A stretch of 64,000 bases of DNA, from NCBI GenBank assembly GCA_014871385.1, contig CM026432.1, forward strand, positions 8,176,825 to 8,240,824, in the 5' to 3' direction. Below, piece after piece: positions 37,229-47,904 of the stretch. The notes under the pieces were generated by a model that had not been told where the DNA came from, did not search any database, and saw only the letters and a program-made list of their open reading frames with translations. Position 1 is the stretch's first letter. Each line of letters begins with the position of its first letter. A program made the position numbers and the translations under genes. This DNA is from Ceratodon purpureus. Taxonomy: Eukaryota; Streptophyta; Bryopsida; Pseudoditrichales; Ditrichaceae.

Positions 37229-38486
37229 TTATACATCGGCCTCCATCTCAGTACCCTCCGGTTGTGCTCCCTCACCAGCATCGTCCTCTGCTGCGGGTTC
37301 CTCAGGTTCTGGAATCGGTGGTAAAATCTCCTCTATTTTTTCTAAAAACTGATCAACAGCGTCACTTGCCAACCGTTCATCACAATCTTCCACGATCTGT
37401 TACATCACCAGCCAGAAACAACAAGCACATTAGTATACAAGAGCAGACACGATCAAGGACAGTCATAAGTCGTGTCACATCAAATTAAAAACAGCCAACA
37501 TGGCCACTCAAGGATGAACGCGAAGTTCCATAATGCAGTGGGCAAAACATAGATTCACAATGCATGTAACAAAAAGACTAATCAAATCCTGATGAACAAC
37601 CGAGTAAGGCAGCGTACAAGATGCACTTCCACAGCAGAAGCTGGACGCAAATTGCTTGCTTGTAATTGCTCAGCTTTAGTTAGCTTGTACTGCTCAGTTG
37701 CCTTAAAGAACCTCGTTATGTTCTCTCTCGTCTGCTGGCCAGCAGGCGTCTTTTCCAAATAGTCATAAACCTGCACCACAACGATAACTCCCTCAACAAG
37801 CTCATGTGAGAAACAGAGAAAACAACATAATACTCATAACATCGCAAGATTCCATCCATTCCCTTGCTTTCGAAAATATGCTTCTTGCTATATTATGATT
37901 TCAGAAACTTGCGACCCTTGCTCGATGCCATCATATTACCAGAACCCATATTTGCAGGAGCACACGGAATCCAGAAAACTTTGGACTGATTTATGCCCGA
38001 AACCCTAAACATCTCCCGAAAAGAGAGAACCTGAACTAATTGCCCATAAACCCTAAACCCTAAACCCTAAACCCTAATAAATTGCAGAGAAAACTCTACA
38101 CCACCCCTAATGATCAAATTGCATCATTTCAACACAGACAGGATTTCTGAAGGACTCGGAACTAAATCAAGTACTCATCCCGCCAAATACCTTCATCTCG
38201 GAAGCTGAGAGCATCCCGCCCGTCGCCTTGTCCGCCCCACGCGACTTAAACAAGTCCATGGTCTCGAAATTCGTCAGCAACCCAGCGTTTGCATTTTTCC
38301 TGCAACCCCAAGCAAAAAAGCATGAATCAGTCCTCAATCGTCTCCATCTCCTTACCACATTGAACATTATCCCACTTCAGAAACTGTTCGGCAGCTAATT
38401 CACCAGCTCTTATGGGATGCCCACCAGCTCTTGGGTTCCCTGACAATCTGAGAAGCAATTGAGGGAGGAGAAGCTTACACTTTCAT
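37229..38486 (-). CDS. RPC9: RNA polymerase III subunit RPC9 (CRCP)
   Basis: Four exons join in phase: 38486-38479 (only 8 coding nt), 38299-38191, 37770-37618 and 37396-37229, giving 145 aa against 148 in human CRCP. The sequence begins MKVKNANAGLLTNFETMDL, parallel to human MKVTEANAALLSNYEVFQLL. It continues with VYDYLEKTPAGQQTRENI, YKLTKAEQLQASNLRPASAVE and IVEDCDERLASDAVDQFLEK, all conserved positions of the family. The C-terminus is acidic. RPC9 pairs with RPC8 as the stalk of RNA polymerase III, which transcribes tRNA and 5S rRNA, so it should act in the nucleus. It diverges from the FLAP1-like gene. The middle intron carries a telo-box cluster. The 8-nt coding part of exon 1 is supported by phase and by restoring the conserved MKV start. 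Confidence 0.92.
38047..38077. promoter_or_regulatory. Telo-box cluster / interstitial telomere-like repeat in an RPC9 intron
   Basis: Four tandem TAAACCC units followed by TAA, the plant telomere repeat. It lies in the intron between RPC9 exons 2 and 3. In plants, AAACCCTAA telo-boxes are bound by Myb-type telobox factors and recur in promoters and first introns of ribosome and translation genes, so a regulatory role is plausible. It may equally be a chance telomeric insertion. Confidence 0.65.
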
Positions 38487-39044
38487 TGTGAAGATGTAGT
38501 GATGGCTGCTGCAACTTCGAAATGAGAGAAAGCACGTATCGGTTTCAGAGGGACATGGTTACAATGCAACGCTGCGACGCAGTTTCGAAAGCAAATTGCT
38601 GCACCATCAAAATTCCCAGTTCCAGTGTGAAAATAATGAGGAGAAGCCCTCTTCCTTGACAACCGCTAACCATACCCTGAACATACCCGGACGATCCTCA
38701 AACCAAGATAGCCTTTCCAATTCTCGGCGCAGCACTCGCTCCACCCGAACCCACAGTCATCGTCCCGTGTCTAGACTGCGGAATCCCAATCCCACCTCGA
38801 CAGCAAAAATCACTACCTGCCGCCGGAGATTCATTCACGTCTAGACGACGCCGCTTTCCATGGCTCTCAACTGAACTCCATCTTCTCCCAATCATCTGCC
38901 AACAAGAAGCTAGACAAACCTGAGCGAAAAGCTGGTAACTCATAATCAGTTTGTCTAGATTCTTGATTGTTGAACTCGAAGCTGGAGCTTCGGCGTCTGG
39001 TCCAGCTGAGAGGATTGTTTCGATCAGGCTAGTGTTGGTTCAAC
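38487..39044. promoter_or_regulatory. Bidirectional promoter region between RPC9 and the FLAP1-like gene
   Basis: The two start codons face away from each other across 558 bp, and both 5' UTRs must fit inside. I see no clear TATA box in the centre; the sequence has genic base composition. Shared regulation is inference from the arrangement. Confidence 0.6.
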
Positions 39045-41752
39045 ATGGCAGCTTTAGTGTTGTATGGGACGCTGCGACTGCATGACAGGAGGATCAGCCA
39101 GGGCACTGATGTGAAGTCGAGTCTCAGGTCGAGGAGAGGTTTGAGTAGAGTGAGGTTAGGTTGGCATGGGGCTCTGGAGAATGCTAGTGGGCGGTGTTTT
39201 CTGAGGATTACTTCGTCGAGAGTTGGGCAAATTCAGGGTAAGGGGTTGCAGGTTGTGGCTGTGAAGGAGGGAGGGAGGTCGGAGGTGGAGGAGGAGAGGG
39301 ATGGTGTAGGGTTTGGTGCGGTGAAGGGCGTGGCGAATGCGGTGCTGGAGGCTGTTTCTGCGGTGCAGAAGCCGGCGATGGTGGCGTTGCTGTTTTGCTT
39401 GCTGGTCTCGCAGGGCCCGGAGATGGCAGTCGCGGCGTCGGGAGGCAGAGTCGGGGGCAATTCGTTCAGAAGTTATTATTCTTACTTACTGTGAGTTTTA
39501 TGTGTGAGTGTTGTGCGAGCGTTGTGTGGTAGCAATGCACTTTTGTAATGTGCGATTTGTAGTATTGTGCTGGGAATTGAGCTCATTTTGTTTTTTTGCT
39601 ATACCATGCTACAAATATCTCATATTTCTAAAACAAAATTCTATCAATTAGAAAGAGAAGGAACAAAGTATTTCAAAGCCAAGCTAGTACAGCGAAATTT
39701 GCAACTCCTAGAACTTCTGAATCTAGAGCTAAACCTGCACTTGAACAAACTCTTGAAATTCAAAGCTAAACCTACAACCCCAAGATCTTTTGAATTCAGA
39801 GCTGAACCTGAAATTCTAAGAACTTTAGAAATCGAAGCTAGACCTGTTATCGGACTTTTAAAATTGAAGCTTTACCTGCAACTGAAAGACCTTCCGAAAC
39901 CGAGACTTTGGAAGGAACCGAAAGTGAAGCAACGACTGGGCTAGGTGAATTAGAGTTGAAACAAAGATTACTCATTTTATTTTATTTTCGTTTGGAACTG
40001 GGCTTGGGATTTTTATTTGACACAGCTCCTAAGTAGTAATTTGAATTGACATACTTTCCTCGTGTATGTTTATCACAAACTACAGGTGGGCAAACCAGGT
40101 CCGCACCTTCCAGGCCATCGCCGGCACCTCGGCAATCTTATTCGCGGCCCAGTGCACCAATTTACAGTGCACCGCCGATTCAGACATATCATAATGAGTA
40201 TATCACCATTCCCCTTACAGCCCCAGCACCTAATCACTACATGGGACCAGCAACTGGCTTTGGACTCGGTTCAAGCTCCCTTTTCTTCATTGCATTCTGT
40301 ATGGGGTGCGCATCTATGATTGCAGTTAATGGTTTTCTCTCCGAGAAGACCTTTGGAGGCTCTTTACGAGCTGGGGCACAAACTTCTACTGTTCTGAAAC
40401 TCCAGGTACTCAGACTGTCTCTGTTTTGGGATTGTATTTACTGCAAATCAGAACTGTCAAGCATGAATGGCCTTAGCGAATGTGGTATAAGAACAGATGG
40501 TAGATTGTATTACCTAGTTAGTATGCATAAAGCCCTACTTTTATTTGGAAGTATTTGATGCAGTTGTTAGGATTGAATGGTTGATTTTGGAGTTGGTAAT
40601 CATTGCTCTTTGGGATGGAAATATAGGTTGGGTTGTTAGGGTTAGCCAGAACGCTACAGCAGGATCTGGACCGGATCGCTGACGATGCTGATACTACAAC
40701 AACCAAAGGGCTACACTACATTCTAACAGGTAATGTTTTCCACATTGAGTTTTGATGTGCTCACTTGAATGCTGTAAACTATACTTTTGTTACCTACGAA
40801 CATGAACGCTGAATGAGAAACGTGTACAAACGTTTTTGTTCGCAGAGTCATGCTTGTCCTTGCTGAGGCACCCAGATTTTTGTATGTCGGGACTTTGTTC
40901 GGTAAGTTATACATTTCTATCCTCCACTTGCGACTTTGCCAATATACGCATTTAGTACGTGTTCATTATCATTATCATGCATTGATACCATTTGTATTTG
41001 TTATAGAAGCAGAATAGTGTGCATGTGGATGGAGTTTTAAAAAGTGAAATTCTCAGGATTATGTGTTTACATTCCATGTTTTGTTCGTTCTTTGCTTGAA
41101 GTTATACTTTTGTATGTGGTAACAGTCTTTCGTTAAACGCAACGAAACCGACACCGAGGACCAATTCAACCAGTTGTCGCTGGAGGAACGGGGAAAGTTT
41201 GATGAAGAGACTTTCATAAATGTGAATAGCATACGGAAGCGAATGGTGGCGGCATCTAAGGGCAACAATCGGTTCAGCAATGAGTTTATTGTGGTAAGTA
41301 GCACGTTACACATTCATTGTTTGTTCACTCAACGTCTGTCAATAGCATATCAACCATCAATATGTAAATGGCAAGCTCTTATTTGCATCAGCCTCTTCAT
41401 AGACTTAATCTTCACTTCATAACAGGTAACAATCTTGGTAGCTGTGGAGGGAGAGCATAAGCTGCCAGCAATCAGCAGCAGTGAAGATCTGCAGAAAGCT
41501 CTTCAAAAGTTGGGCTCTTTATCGGAGAGCTCTATACAGGTATATTTTGCACCATATTTGAACCCTACTCTTATCTACATCAGCCAAATTCCTCTTACCT
41601 CATCTTTAATACCTCAGCCTTGGGCTTGTTTAAATAATTCAATTGGGCATTTGTTGCAGGCTGTGGAAGTGCTATGGACACCGCAAGATGAGAATGACAC
41701 CTTGACAGAGAGGGAACTGCTTCGCAAGTATCCACTTCTGAGATCTTTATAA
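39045..41752 (+). CDS. Chloroplast DUF1517 protein, FLAP1-like
   Basis: Seven exons join in phase: 39045-39471, 40086-40405, 40627-40729, 40846-40901, 41126-41293, 41426-41539 and 41660-41752, giving 426 aa. Exon 1 is an Arg/Ser/Val-rich transit peptide ending in a hydrophobic segment (ALLFCLLVSQGPEMAVAASGG). Exon 2 holds a Pro/Ser/Tyr-rich linker and a membrane segment (FGLGSSSLFFIAFCMGCASM). The soluble part (GLLGLARTLQQDLDRIADDA, ESCLSLLRHPDF, VAASKGNNRFSNEFIVV, AVEVLWTPQDENDTLTERE, YPLLRSL) is the DUF1517 domain. Arabidopsis FLAP1 (At1g54520), as I recall, is a thylakoid/envelope protein that tunes photosynthesis under fluctuating light; that role here is by homology. The exon 1 donor (GTTATT) is weak, though phase requires it or a missed small exon. 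Confidence 0.85.
39700..39935 (+). repeat. Degenerate 39-45-nt repeats in FLAP1-like intron 1
   Basis: About five loose copies of a unit coding [RK]A[KER]P then a Leu/Glu-rich stretch run head to tail (SRAKPALEQTLE, FKAKPTTPRSFE, FRAEPEILRTLE, IEARPVIGLL, IEALPATERPSE). They fall in two reading frames, so the array is not one open exon. It may be a decayed repeat-bearing exon of the gene or a minisatellite. Confidence 0.6.
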
Positions 41753-42482
41753 GAAACGAGCTTAGGTCAAGGAGACTACTACTTGCATCAACAGATTTAT
41801 TTCGAAGGTAGCACAGCAGTTGTATTGTATATATATTTGACATATGTTTCTCAAGCTAGAGTACTGCCATTGTCTTGTTCTATTTCATGTACATGTTTAG
41901 AGTTCAAATTTTGGAGTGATATATATAGGCCGTCTTAGAGTGAGACGCAGTTCAATTTTTCCATCATATTGTAACGAAATGTAACCCTGGCTTCAATAGC
42001 CGATTGAATCTTAGTTGGTTTTTCGAATGAAGAATCCATTTGGTATTTGTGCAGATTGTTTGATGTCCAATAATGTTCTATACGAGAGAGAATCTCCACA
42101 ATCTACTTCTTGTGATCTCACAACCTATCTACTTCACTGTTATGTAGGGTGACTGTCATGTTCTAGCTTATAAACCATGTGAATAGCTGATGGAACTTCG
42201 AGGCTACCATAGCTTCATTGCATTGAGACAGTTTCAACCGGTTTTATTAAAGTATAATTGCATAAATTCTGAATTCTACCAGTGTTGGATTGAGGCCGGA
42301 AACATCTTTCAAGGTGGAAAACATATGGATGTTAGGCATGCTCTCGGCAAAACGCAAGAGAAGGTCCTACTCCAAAACATCACCCTGAAATTAAACACCA
42401 CGAGAACACGGTAATGGGACCCTCAAACGCCAAACGGGATAACGACCCCACACAGAACCCAAACCCGCCCGTCACCGCCCGC
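41753..42482. other. 3' flank of the FLAP1-like gene and distal LQY1 promoter
   Basis: AT-rich 3' UTR-like sequence to about 42400, then an abrupt change to C-rich promoter DNA. No gene seen. Confidence 0.4.
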
Positions 42483-42605
42483 CACGTGCCCCAAACCACA
42501 AACCCCACAACCGATAACAGCCGTGGGGCCCTTATCCGCGCCTAAAAGGAACCCTCTCGCCCTATCCCCGCGTCCGCCGCCGCCCAAACCCGCGGGCCCC
42601 TTATC
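42483..42605 (+). promoter_or_regulatory. LQY1 promoter with G-box and two inverted GATAAG motifs
   Basis: A CACGTG G-box lies at 42483-42488, 174 bp before the LQY1 start. Two GGCCC-CTTATC modules follow (CTTATC at 42531-42536 and 42600-42605), each an inverse GATAAG I-box next to a GGGCCC site-II-like motif. G-box plus I-box pairs are classic light-response modules of plant photosynthesis genes. Function is inferred from motif and position. Confidence 0.55.
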
Positions 42606-42661
42606 CGACCCAAGCTTGCACACCATAGCCATCGCAGGAGCGGGGAGCTTCTGCCCGAGCC

Positions 42662-43159
42662 ATGGCGTCGTCTCTCATGTGCCGGTGCCCTTGCACCACC
42701 ATCGCCACCACGAGCTCCAAATCCATCGCCCCGAAAACTTCCTTCCTGCCGCAAGCGGGGGCAAATTTCGTCAAGAGTGGAGTGAGAACGGGGCGCGGGA
42801 AGCGGGCGCTTGTTGTGCGGGCGTTGGAGCTCGACCAGGATACGTTGGTGGCGATTAGCGTGGGAGTGGCGGGGCTTGCGGTCGGGATTGGAGTGCCGAT
42901 CTTCTACGAGTCGCAGGTGAAGAGCTCCGAGTCGCGGGAGAATGACCAGCCTTGCTTTCCGTGCAAGGGGACTGGAAATCAGGTGTGCCGGTTCTGTGTT
43001 GGCGCGGGGAATATTACGGTGGAGCTCGGTGGTGGTGAGCGGGAGGTTTCGAAGTGTATTAATTGCGAGGGATCTGGATCTTTGACGTGCACCACGTGCC
43101 AGGGGACTGGCGTGCAGCCGCGGTACCTCGACCGTCGTGAGTACAAGGACGATGATTAG
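42662..43159 (+). CDS. LQY1: LQY1, thylakoid DnaJ-type zinc-finger protein (PSII repair)
   Basis: Intronless, 165 aa. Residues 1-55 are a Ser/Thr/Arg-rich transit peptide. ELDQDTLVAISVGVAGLAV (56-74) begins the membrane helix, ending VPIFYES. The C-terminal domain has four CxxCxGxG units: CFPCKGTG (98), CRFCVGAG (109), CINCEGSG (132) and CTTCQGTG (143), and ends GVQPRYLDRREYKDDD, nearly identical to Arabidopsis LQY1 as I remember it. LQY1 is a thylakoid protein with disulfide isomerase activity that helps repair and reassemble photosystem II under high light. All eight zinc cysteines are present. It follows the FLAP1-like gene in tandem with its own promoter. Confidence 0.95.
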   Translation: MASSLMCRCPCTTIATTSSKSIAPKTSFLPQAGANFVKSGVRTGRGKRALVVRALELDQDTLVAISVGVAGLAVGIGVPIFYESQVKSSESRENDQPCFPCKGTGNQVCRFCVGAGNITVELGGGEREVSKCINCEGSGSLTCTTCQGTGVQPRYLDRREYKDDD

Positions 43160-45012
43160 ATTGTAGGTGGAGCTGGCTCCATTGCGAAGCTTGTATCATT
43201 GTGTGAGTTGTAGGGATTTCGTCAGCGAAATTGCTGAGGGATGATGGTTTTTCTCCTGTGTAGATGTTTAGGTTTGGGTGTAGGGTGGTCCAGATGAATT
43301 GGCCATGCTCTTTTGAGGTTTGCAGCTCCATTTGTAACATGATGTGGAAATTGCTTCATCCGGAGAGTCGTGATTTTGAAATAAACCTTGCACTGGAGTT
43401 TCTTCCAGATTGTAGCATTAGTTCGAAGGGTTGGTTCATTGTAATTTTTGGATAACTGGCAATGCAGGTAGCTGGAGCTACTGGAATTTGTATTACTCGG
43501 TTCTCTCAGGTAGAAACCTTTCCGTGAGGAGAATTGATGTTGTTGCCACATTGATTTGACGGAGTTTCTGCATTGTAGGTCAAGATGGGAGGAACATGTT
43601 GTAAGTGTCTGCATTGGCCTATCTGAACATTGTGTCATTGAGATTCAATTCTGTAGTCCTGAGTCTGCCAATCTTAAAGTAGATTGATGCAATGACACGA
43701 ATTGGAATGAGGTTCGCCACAATAGACGGGTAACTTATACGATTGGAAAGATTGAATCGCTAGATGACGCATTAATTAAGACCTTGACTTCTCAAATCTT
43801 CCATAGAGGAATTGAGTGCCAAAATTCTCATTTAGAAAATCAATGTTGATCTGCAGAATGATCTAGTTCATAGTCATCACCATCTTTTCCTCAGTTTCCG
43901 ACACTCCTGGACTCTGTGATACAACCGTATTTCAGGACACATGCGAAAATATTTAGTTTAACCAAACTGTGGAAACGGTGTATACTTGAGTTTCTCCAGG
44001 ATCTCGTACAGCTGTTTGAAGGTTTTCCCTCACATTCCTTTGATTACTGAACTCCGAGCACAATCACAGAATAGTTACTCAAAATGACAGATCTATTTAC
44101 AATTGTATCATCGAGTTGCCCGTTCACTGTAATGTCTTCAAGTCCCCAGCATTCCTTAAGCCATGGATAGTGCCTAGCTTCTCAACCATAACCCATCAAT
44201 CACGTATACAGTATAGGAACGATCAATGCGTACAATAAATGTCTTGCAAAGAGTCCATGAGACTGAAATTGGAACGCCACCACTGTTTCCGAGCGAGTGT
44301 TACTTAAATGCACTGTTATACATTGAACATTTAACAGTTATTGATCCACAGGCAACAGATCAACACACGAGTTTGTCAAGAGCGGTCTCTTTCTTCCCGA
44401 GTGAGTTTCCCAAGATGCTCTGCCATCTTCCCAAAATTGGACACCGATAGTGTTCAGTCTGCTCAAAAATACATAAACTATTGACACCCAAATGCGAATG
44501 CAGCGTCGATATGCTCCAAGTTCGCTTTGAATTTGAGATTAGCTTCAAGGAGCTTAGATTTGTTTTCGCAGAACAACTCCATAATTTCACCAAATGCTAC
44601 TTTGTTGCTCAGATATCCTAATTTCTTCTCCATACGAATCAAATTTTTTAAAACCAATGCTGGAAAAACAAACATGGTAGAAGCAGGAGGGCTAATTAAG
44701 TGATCAATATGTGCAATCTTCTGTCTCCTGAACCGGCACTACATTGACAATGGCGAGAAGATGAAAGCCATCTATCATCGATCACACCTCGCACCTCACA
44801 AGTCCAACAAGAGGTCGAGCTCCTGGTTCAACCTGGACGTCGATCTCCTTGAATCGCCCTCTTGAAGCCTTTCACAACCGAGTAATAACATACATGTGAA
44901 TGAGGTGGGTTTGCAGGAATTAGCTTCCGTGCTGCTTGTGAAAACTATCATTCTGACACTTGAAGCCAATTGTATATATAAAATTCTCCCTGGTTAGATA
45001 TGTAGCGATATA
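43160..45012. other. Downstream spacer of LQY1, no intact gene
   Basis: 3' UTR-like sequence first, then AT-rich DNA. The only gene-like piece is the orphan exon at 44478-44675. Confidence 0.4.
44478..44655 (-). other. Possible orphan terminal exon of an unrecognised gene
   Basis: Directly after a TTTTTCCAG acceptor-like site the frame reads a helical, charged stretch (VLKNLIRMEKKLGYLSNKVA, then ELFCENKSKLLEANLKF) ending AFAFGCQ and a stop. Composition is protein-like, but I find no upstream exon and do not know the family. It could be a gene relic or chance. Confidence 0.25.
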
Positions 45013-45304
45013 GGGTAGAATGTCCTTGAACCAACCAAGATCCAAAACCGATCAGGCTTGATTTCTAGATTTTAAAAAATCAGATGTACCTCTTTTGTAC
45101 ATTTCAGCATCTGATCGCTTTTAGGTCTGGGACACTTTTCACTTACAAAATTCATAATAAATTGGATTTTTGCTATTTAATTTCGAAAAAAATTGCCTTC
45201 AGCATCATTCTTGTTCTACCTTTGATGAAAATTTTCAGAAAATACATAAGAGCCCCACACCTATACCCAAATGCTTAAATTTGCGGTTTAAGGACATTCT
45301 ACCC
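45013..45304. mobile_element. TA-flanked miniature inverted-repeat element (292 bp)
   Basis: The left end GGGTAGAATGTCCTTGAACC and the inverse right end GGGTAGAATGTCCTTAAACC differ at one of 20 positions. TA flanks both (45011-45012 and 45305-45306). No coding capacity; size, target site and terminal repeats fit a Tc1/mariner-type MITE. Near-identical ends suggest a fairly recent insertion. Confidence 0.85.
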
Positions 45305-45444
45305 TACTCCTAGCAGTGACGGCTCACTTTTGTATGTTGCCAGTGGCCCCATTCCATCAATGGGACCCCAGAGTCTCTTTCCAAGTTAATTAACATTGCA
45401 TTTGCGAAGCCAGTCATGAGACACTGGATCATTGATTTGGTCTA

Positions 45445-45875
45445 AGGTGGAGGCACCTATAACCGACCAGTTAAGAGATTTGCCACTAAGATTGAAGGTG
45501 TATGAATTGAAGGAGATTTTTCTTTGAAGGGGAAATAGGTTTAAGGAGGAATGCAACTTTAAATGTCATGTTTACTTCAATATTTTATTTACTATGAATT
45601 TTGAAAGACATTTTTTTTGTAATACATATAACTGATATGTAGGCACACCTAAAACCGACCACCATGACACCAAAACTTGATCACTCTGCTACTACCAAAA
45701 TATTCCCACATGATTCCCTTTTATTCCCTTGGATTCCCTTTCTACCAATCATGCTTGATACTTTCTTCTAGATCTCCCAAGATTTTGAACAGTAAGTGGT
45801 TGGAAATGGAGGTCGGAAATGGAGAAGTCTACTGATTAGTTATGGGTACATGGTCGGCTATGGGTGCCTCCACCT
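45445..45875. mobile_element. TA-flanked miniature inverted-repeat element (431 bp)
   Basis: The left end AGGTGGAGGCACCTATAACC and the inverse right end AGGTGGAGGCACCCATAGCC match with two differences and continue into CGACCA. TA flanks lie at 45443-45444 and 45876-45877. An internal copy of the end motif, AGGCACACCTAAAACCGACC at 45641, resembles a subterminal repeat. No coding capacity. The end pattern AGGT...CC.A.AACCGNCC is shared with the element at 2512-2886. Confidence 0.85.
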
Positions 45876-47904
45876 TAGCATTGGTTTCCAGAATCATCAC
45901 CAGAGGCATCATCTGATCAGGTGGAATTCTGGGATGTGACTAGGGACGGAGGATGTGGCTAAATTGGGAAAAAGGAGCAGTAAGTTAACCGTAAAGATCC
46001 TTGTTAAAAATTGGCCAAAACTACCGAAATTGATTCTTTTTACTTTAGGCTTGATAAACCTAAATTTAATCCTTCTTAGTAAATTTAGCTATAAGATCTT
46101 AAAATTGACTTCATAAACTACTCATGTATCCAAAAAATTGGATAGTCGATTTTTCATTTGTAGATTCTTTTTTCAGCAATTGTTGCACTTTTTTTTACCT
46201 TCTAAAATTTAAGTATGCTACAACTTTTGTACATTGGTAGTTTGAGGAAGAATGTGAAATCTATAATTCTATGTGTAAACTATTTGGAATGATATGAAAT
46301 ATTATCATTAGACTTTAATTAGAGTACAAGAACTCTACAAAATCTAAATGAAAAAAGAAATGGTAGGCACTCGGGAGTTTAAGCATATAAGATTATAATA
46401 TTTTTAAATTAATGCCATTTAGAGGTTTATATTTTATCTATTTATCTATCTACCTACTTACCTACCTATTTATCTATCTATGTGATACACAGGAATAATT
46501 GACATATACAACAAACTTTTTAAACTAAAGATCAAAGTCTTTAAAAATATTTATATTGAAGAGTGGTTCAAACATGGATCGATGAATAAGGTCACTTCAA
46601 GTTGTAGAAATTTATTTGATAGTCAATGTGAAATGGTAATTGGATGAAGTACATATAAAAATAGAGACCAATTATCTTTAGATTTCTTATATAACAACAT
46701 TTTTTTAAACTTTAACACAAAATAAATTTCTTTGGGTGAAAATTTATATAGCAAAAAATAGAATATTAAATCCTCATCCTTGATTAATTGAAACAATTTT
46801 TTGGAATTTAAAGTTTACATACTATAAACCGTTTGCACATATGAGCATGAACATTAAAGGATTTTGGAGTATATTTATTTTTATCTTGTTTTGATTCCAT
46901 TTGCATCAAAGATTCATTAAGCAAAATAAAAATTTATTAAGCAAAATAAAATTAAAAAATAAATAAATTAAGATCTAGTAGGGAAGGGTGGTTTAATTAC
47001 AAATACAAATTATTTTGAGGTCTTTTTAATCTTTTTTTTTTAACTTCTAAGATATTCTATACCTTTTTTCACGTTGAAGTTGAAAAATCATTTCTTCACT
47101 AGAATTACTCATATTTTCATAATTTTTATGATTTGTAAATTATGTTTTTATCTTTTAGAAATTTAAAACTTATGTTTTAAGATTTGCATATTTCATCACA
47201 ATCTTAATTCTTTATGTATACATCAAAAAGGAAAATATTATTGATAGTCTTGGTCTATTCAGTGTCTACAAAACCTCAGAATGCAAAGGTGGCAATTTTG
47301 ATTTTGGATGTAGAATGAGAAGGACAATGGAAAGAATAATTGAGTAAAATTTTTAGACCTAAAACTCAATCCACTTCATTTTTTGAAATTCTTTGGAGTC
47401 TCTTCTACATTTTTATTTTGATAAAGGTCTGGATCAGTCTCTACATGTTTGAGCACTTTTTTAATGTGTAGTTTACAAACAATCTTTAGTAAATTTGCTA
47501 AATTTTGAAATTAAACTTTCAATTTAGTGAAAAATTGAGTTTGATCATATAGCATTTCAAAAACCTTCGATAGGACATTGTTTTTCACTTTGGACATGTG
47601 TTTTTTCTAAAATTAAAGTAAAACCTTCATCATGTCTTCTATTACAACCACTCTTTCATCTCATTTGCACAAAATGTCAATCCATAATTATCGGCTTTTC
47701 ACCAATTTCTGCAACTAAAATTCTGCAAACTTATTGACCAATGTGTATATTTGATGACTGATTGTTGTTTCATTGCTTGTGCATATGCATATGAATCATT
47801 TATGGTTATGGATTAGTTTACCTTGGAACCCCTTTGTACTTGGAGGCCACCTTTACAAAACCGTCAATGTGAATTTTTCGAAGGCTGCAATTGGATGAAA
47901 TTAA
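45876..47904. other. AT-rich spacer without a gene
   Basis: Over 2 kb of strongly AT-rich DNA with no long frame. The only distinct feature is the tetranucleotide array. Confidence 0.5.
46434..46481 (+). repeat. TATC/TACC tetranucleotide microsatellite
   Basis: About twelve units of TATC and its variant TACC run head to tail. Confidence 0.85.

Noticed and set aside
39567-39944. 125-codon frame taken as a separate gene
   Set aside because: It lies wholly inside the first intron of the FLAP1-like gene and is built of degenerate repeats that change frame.
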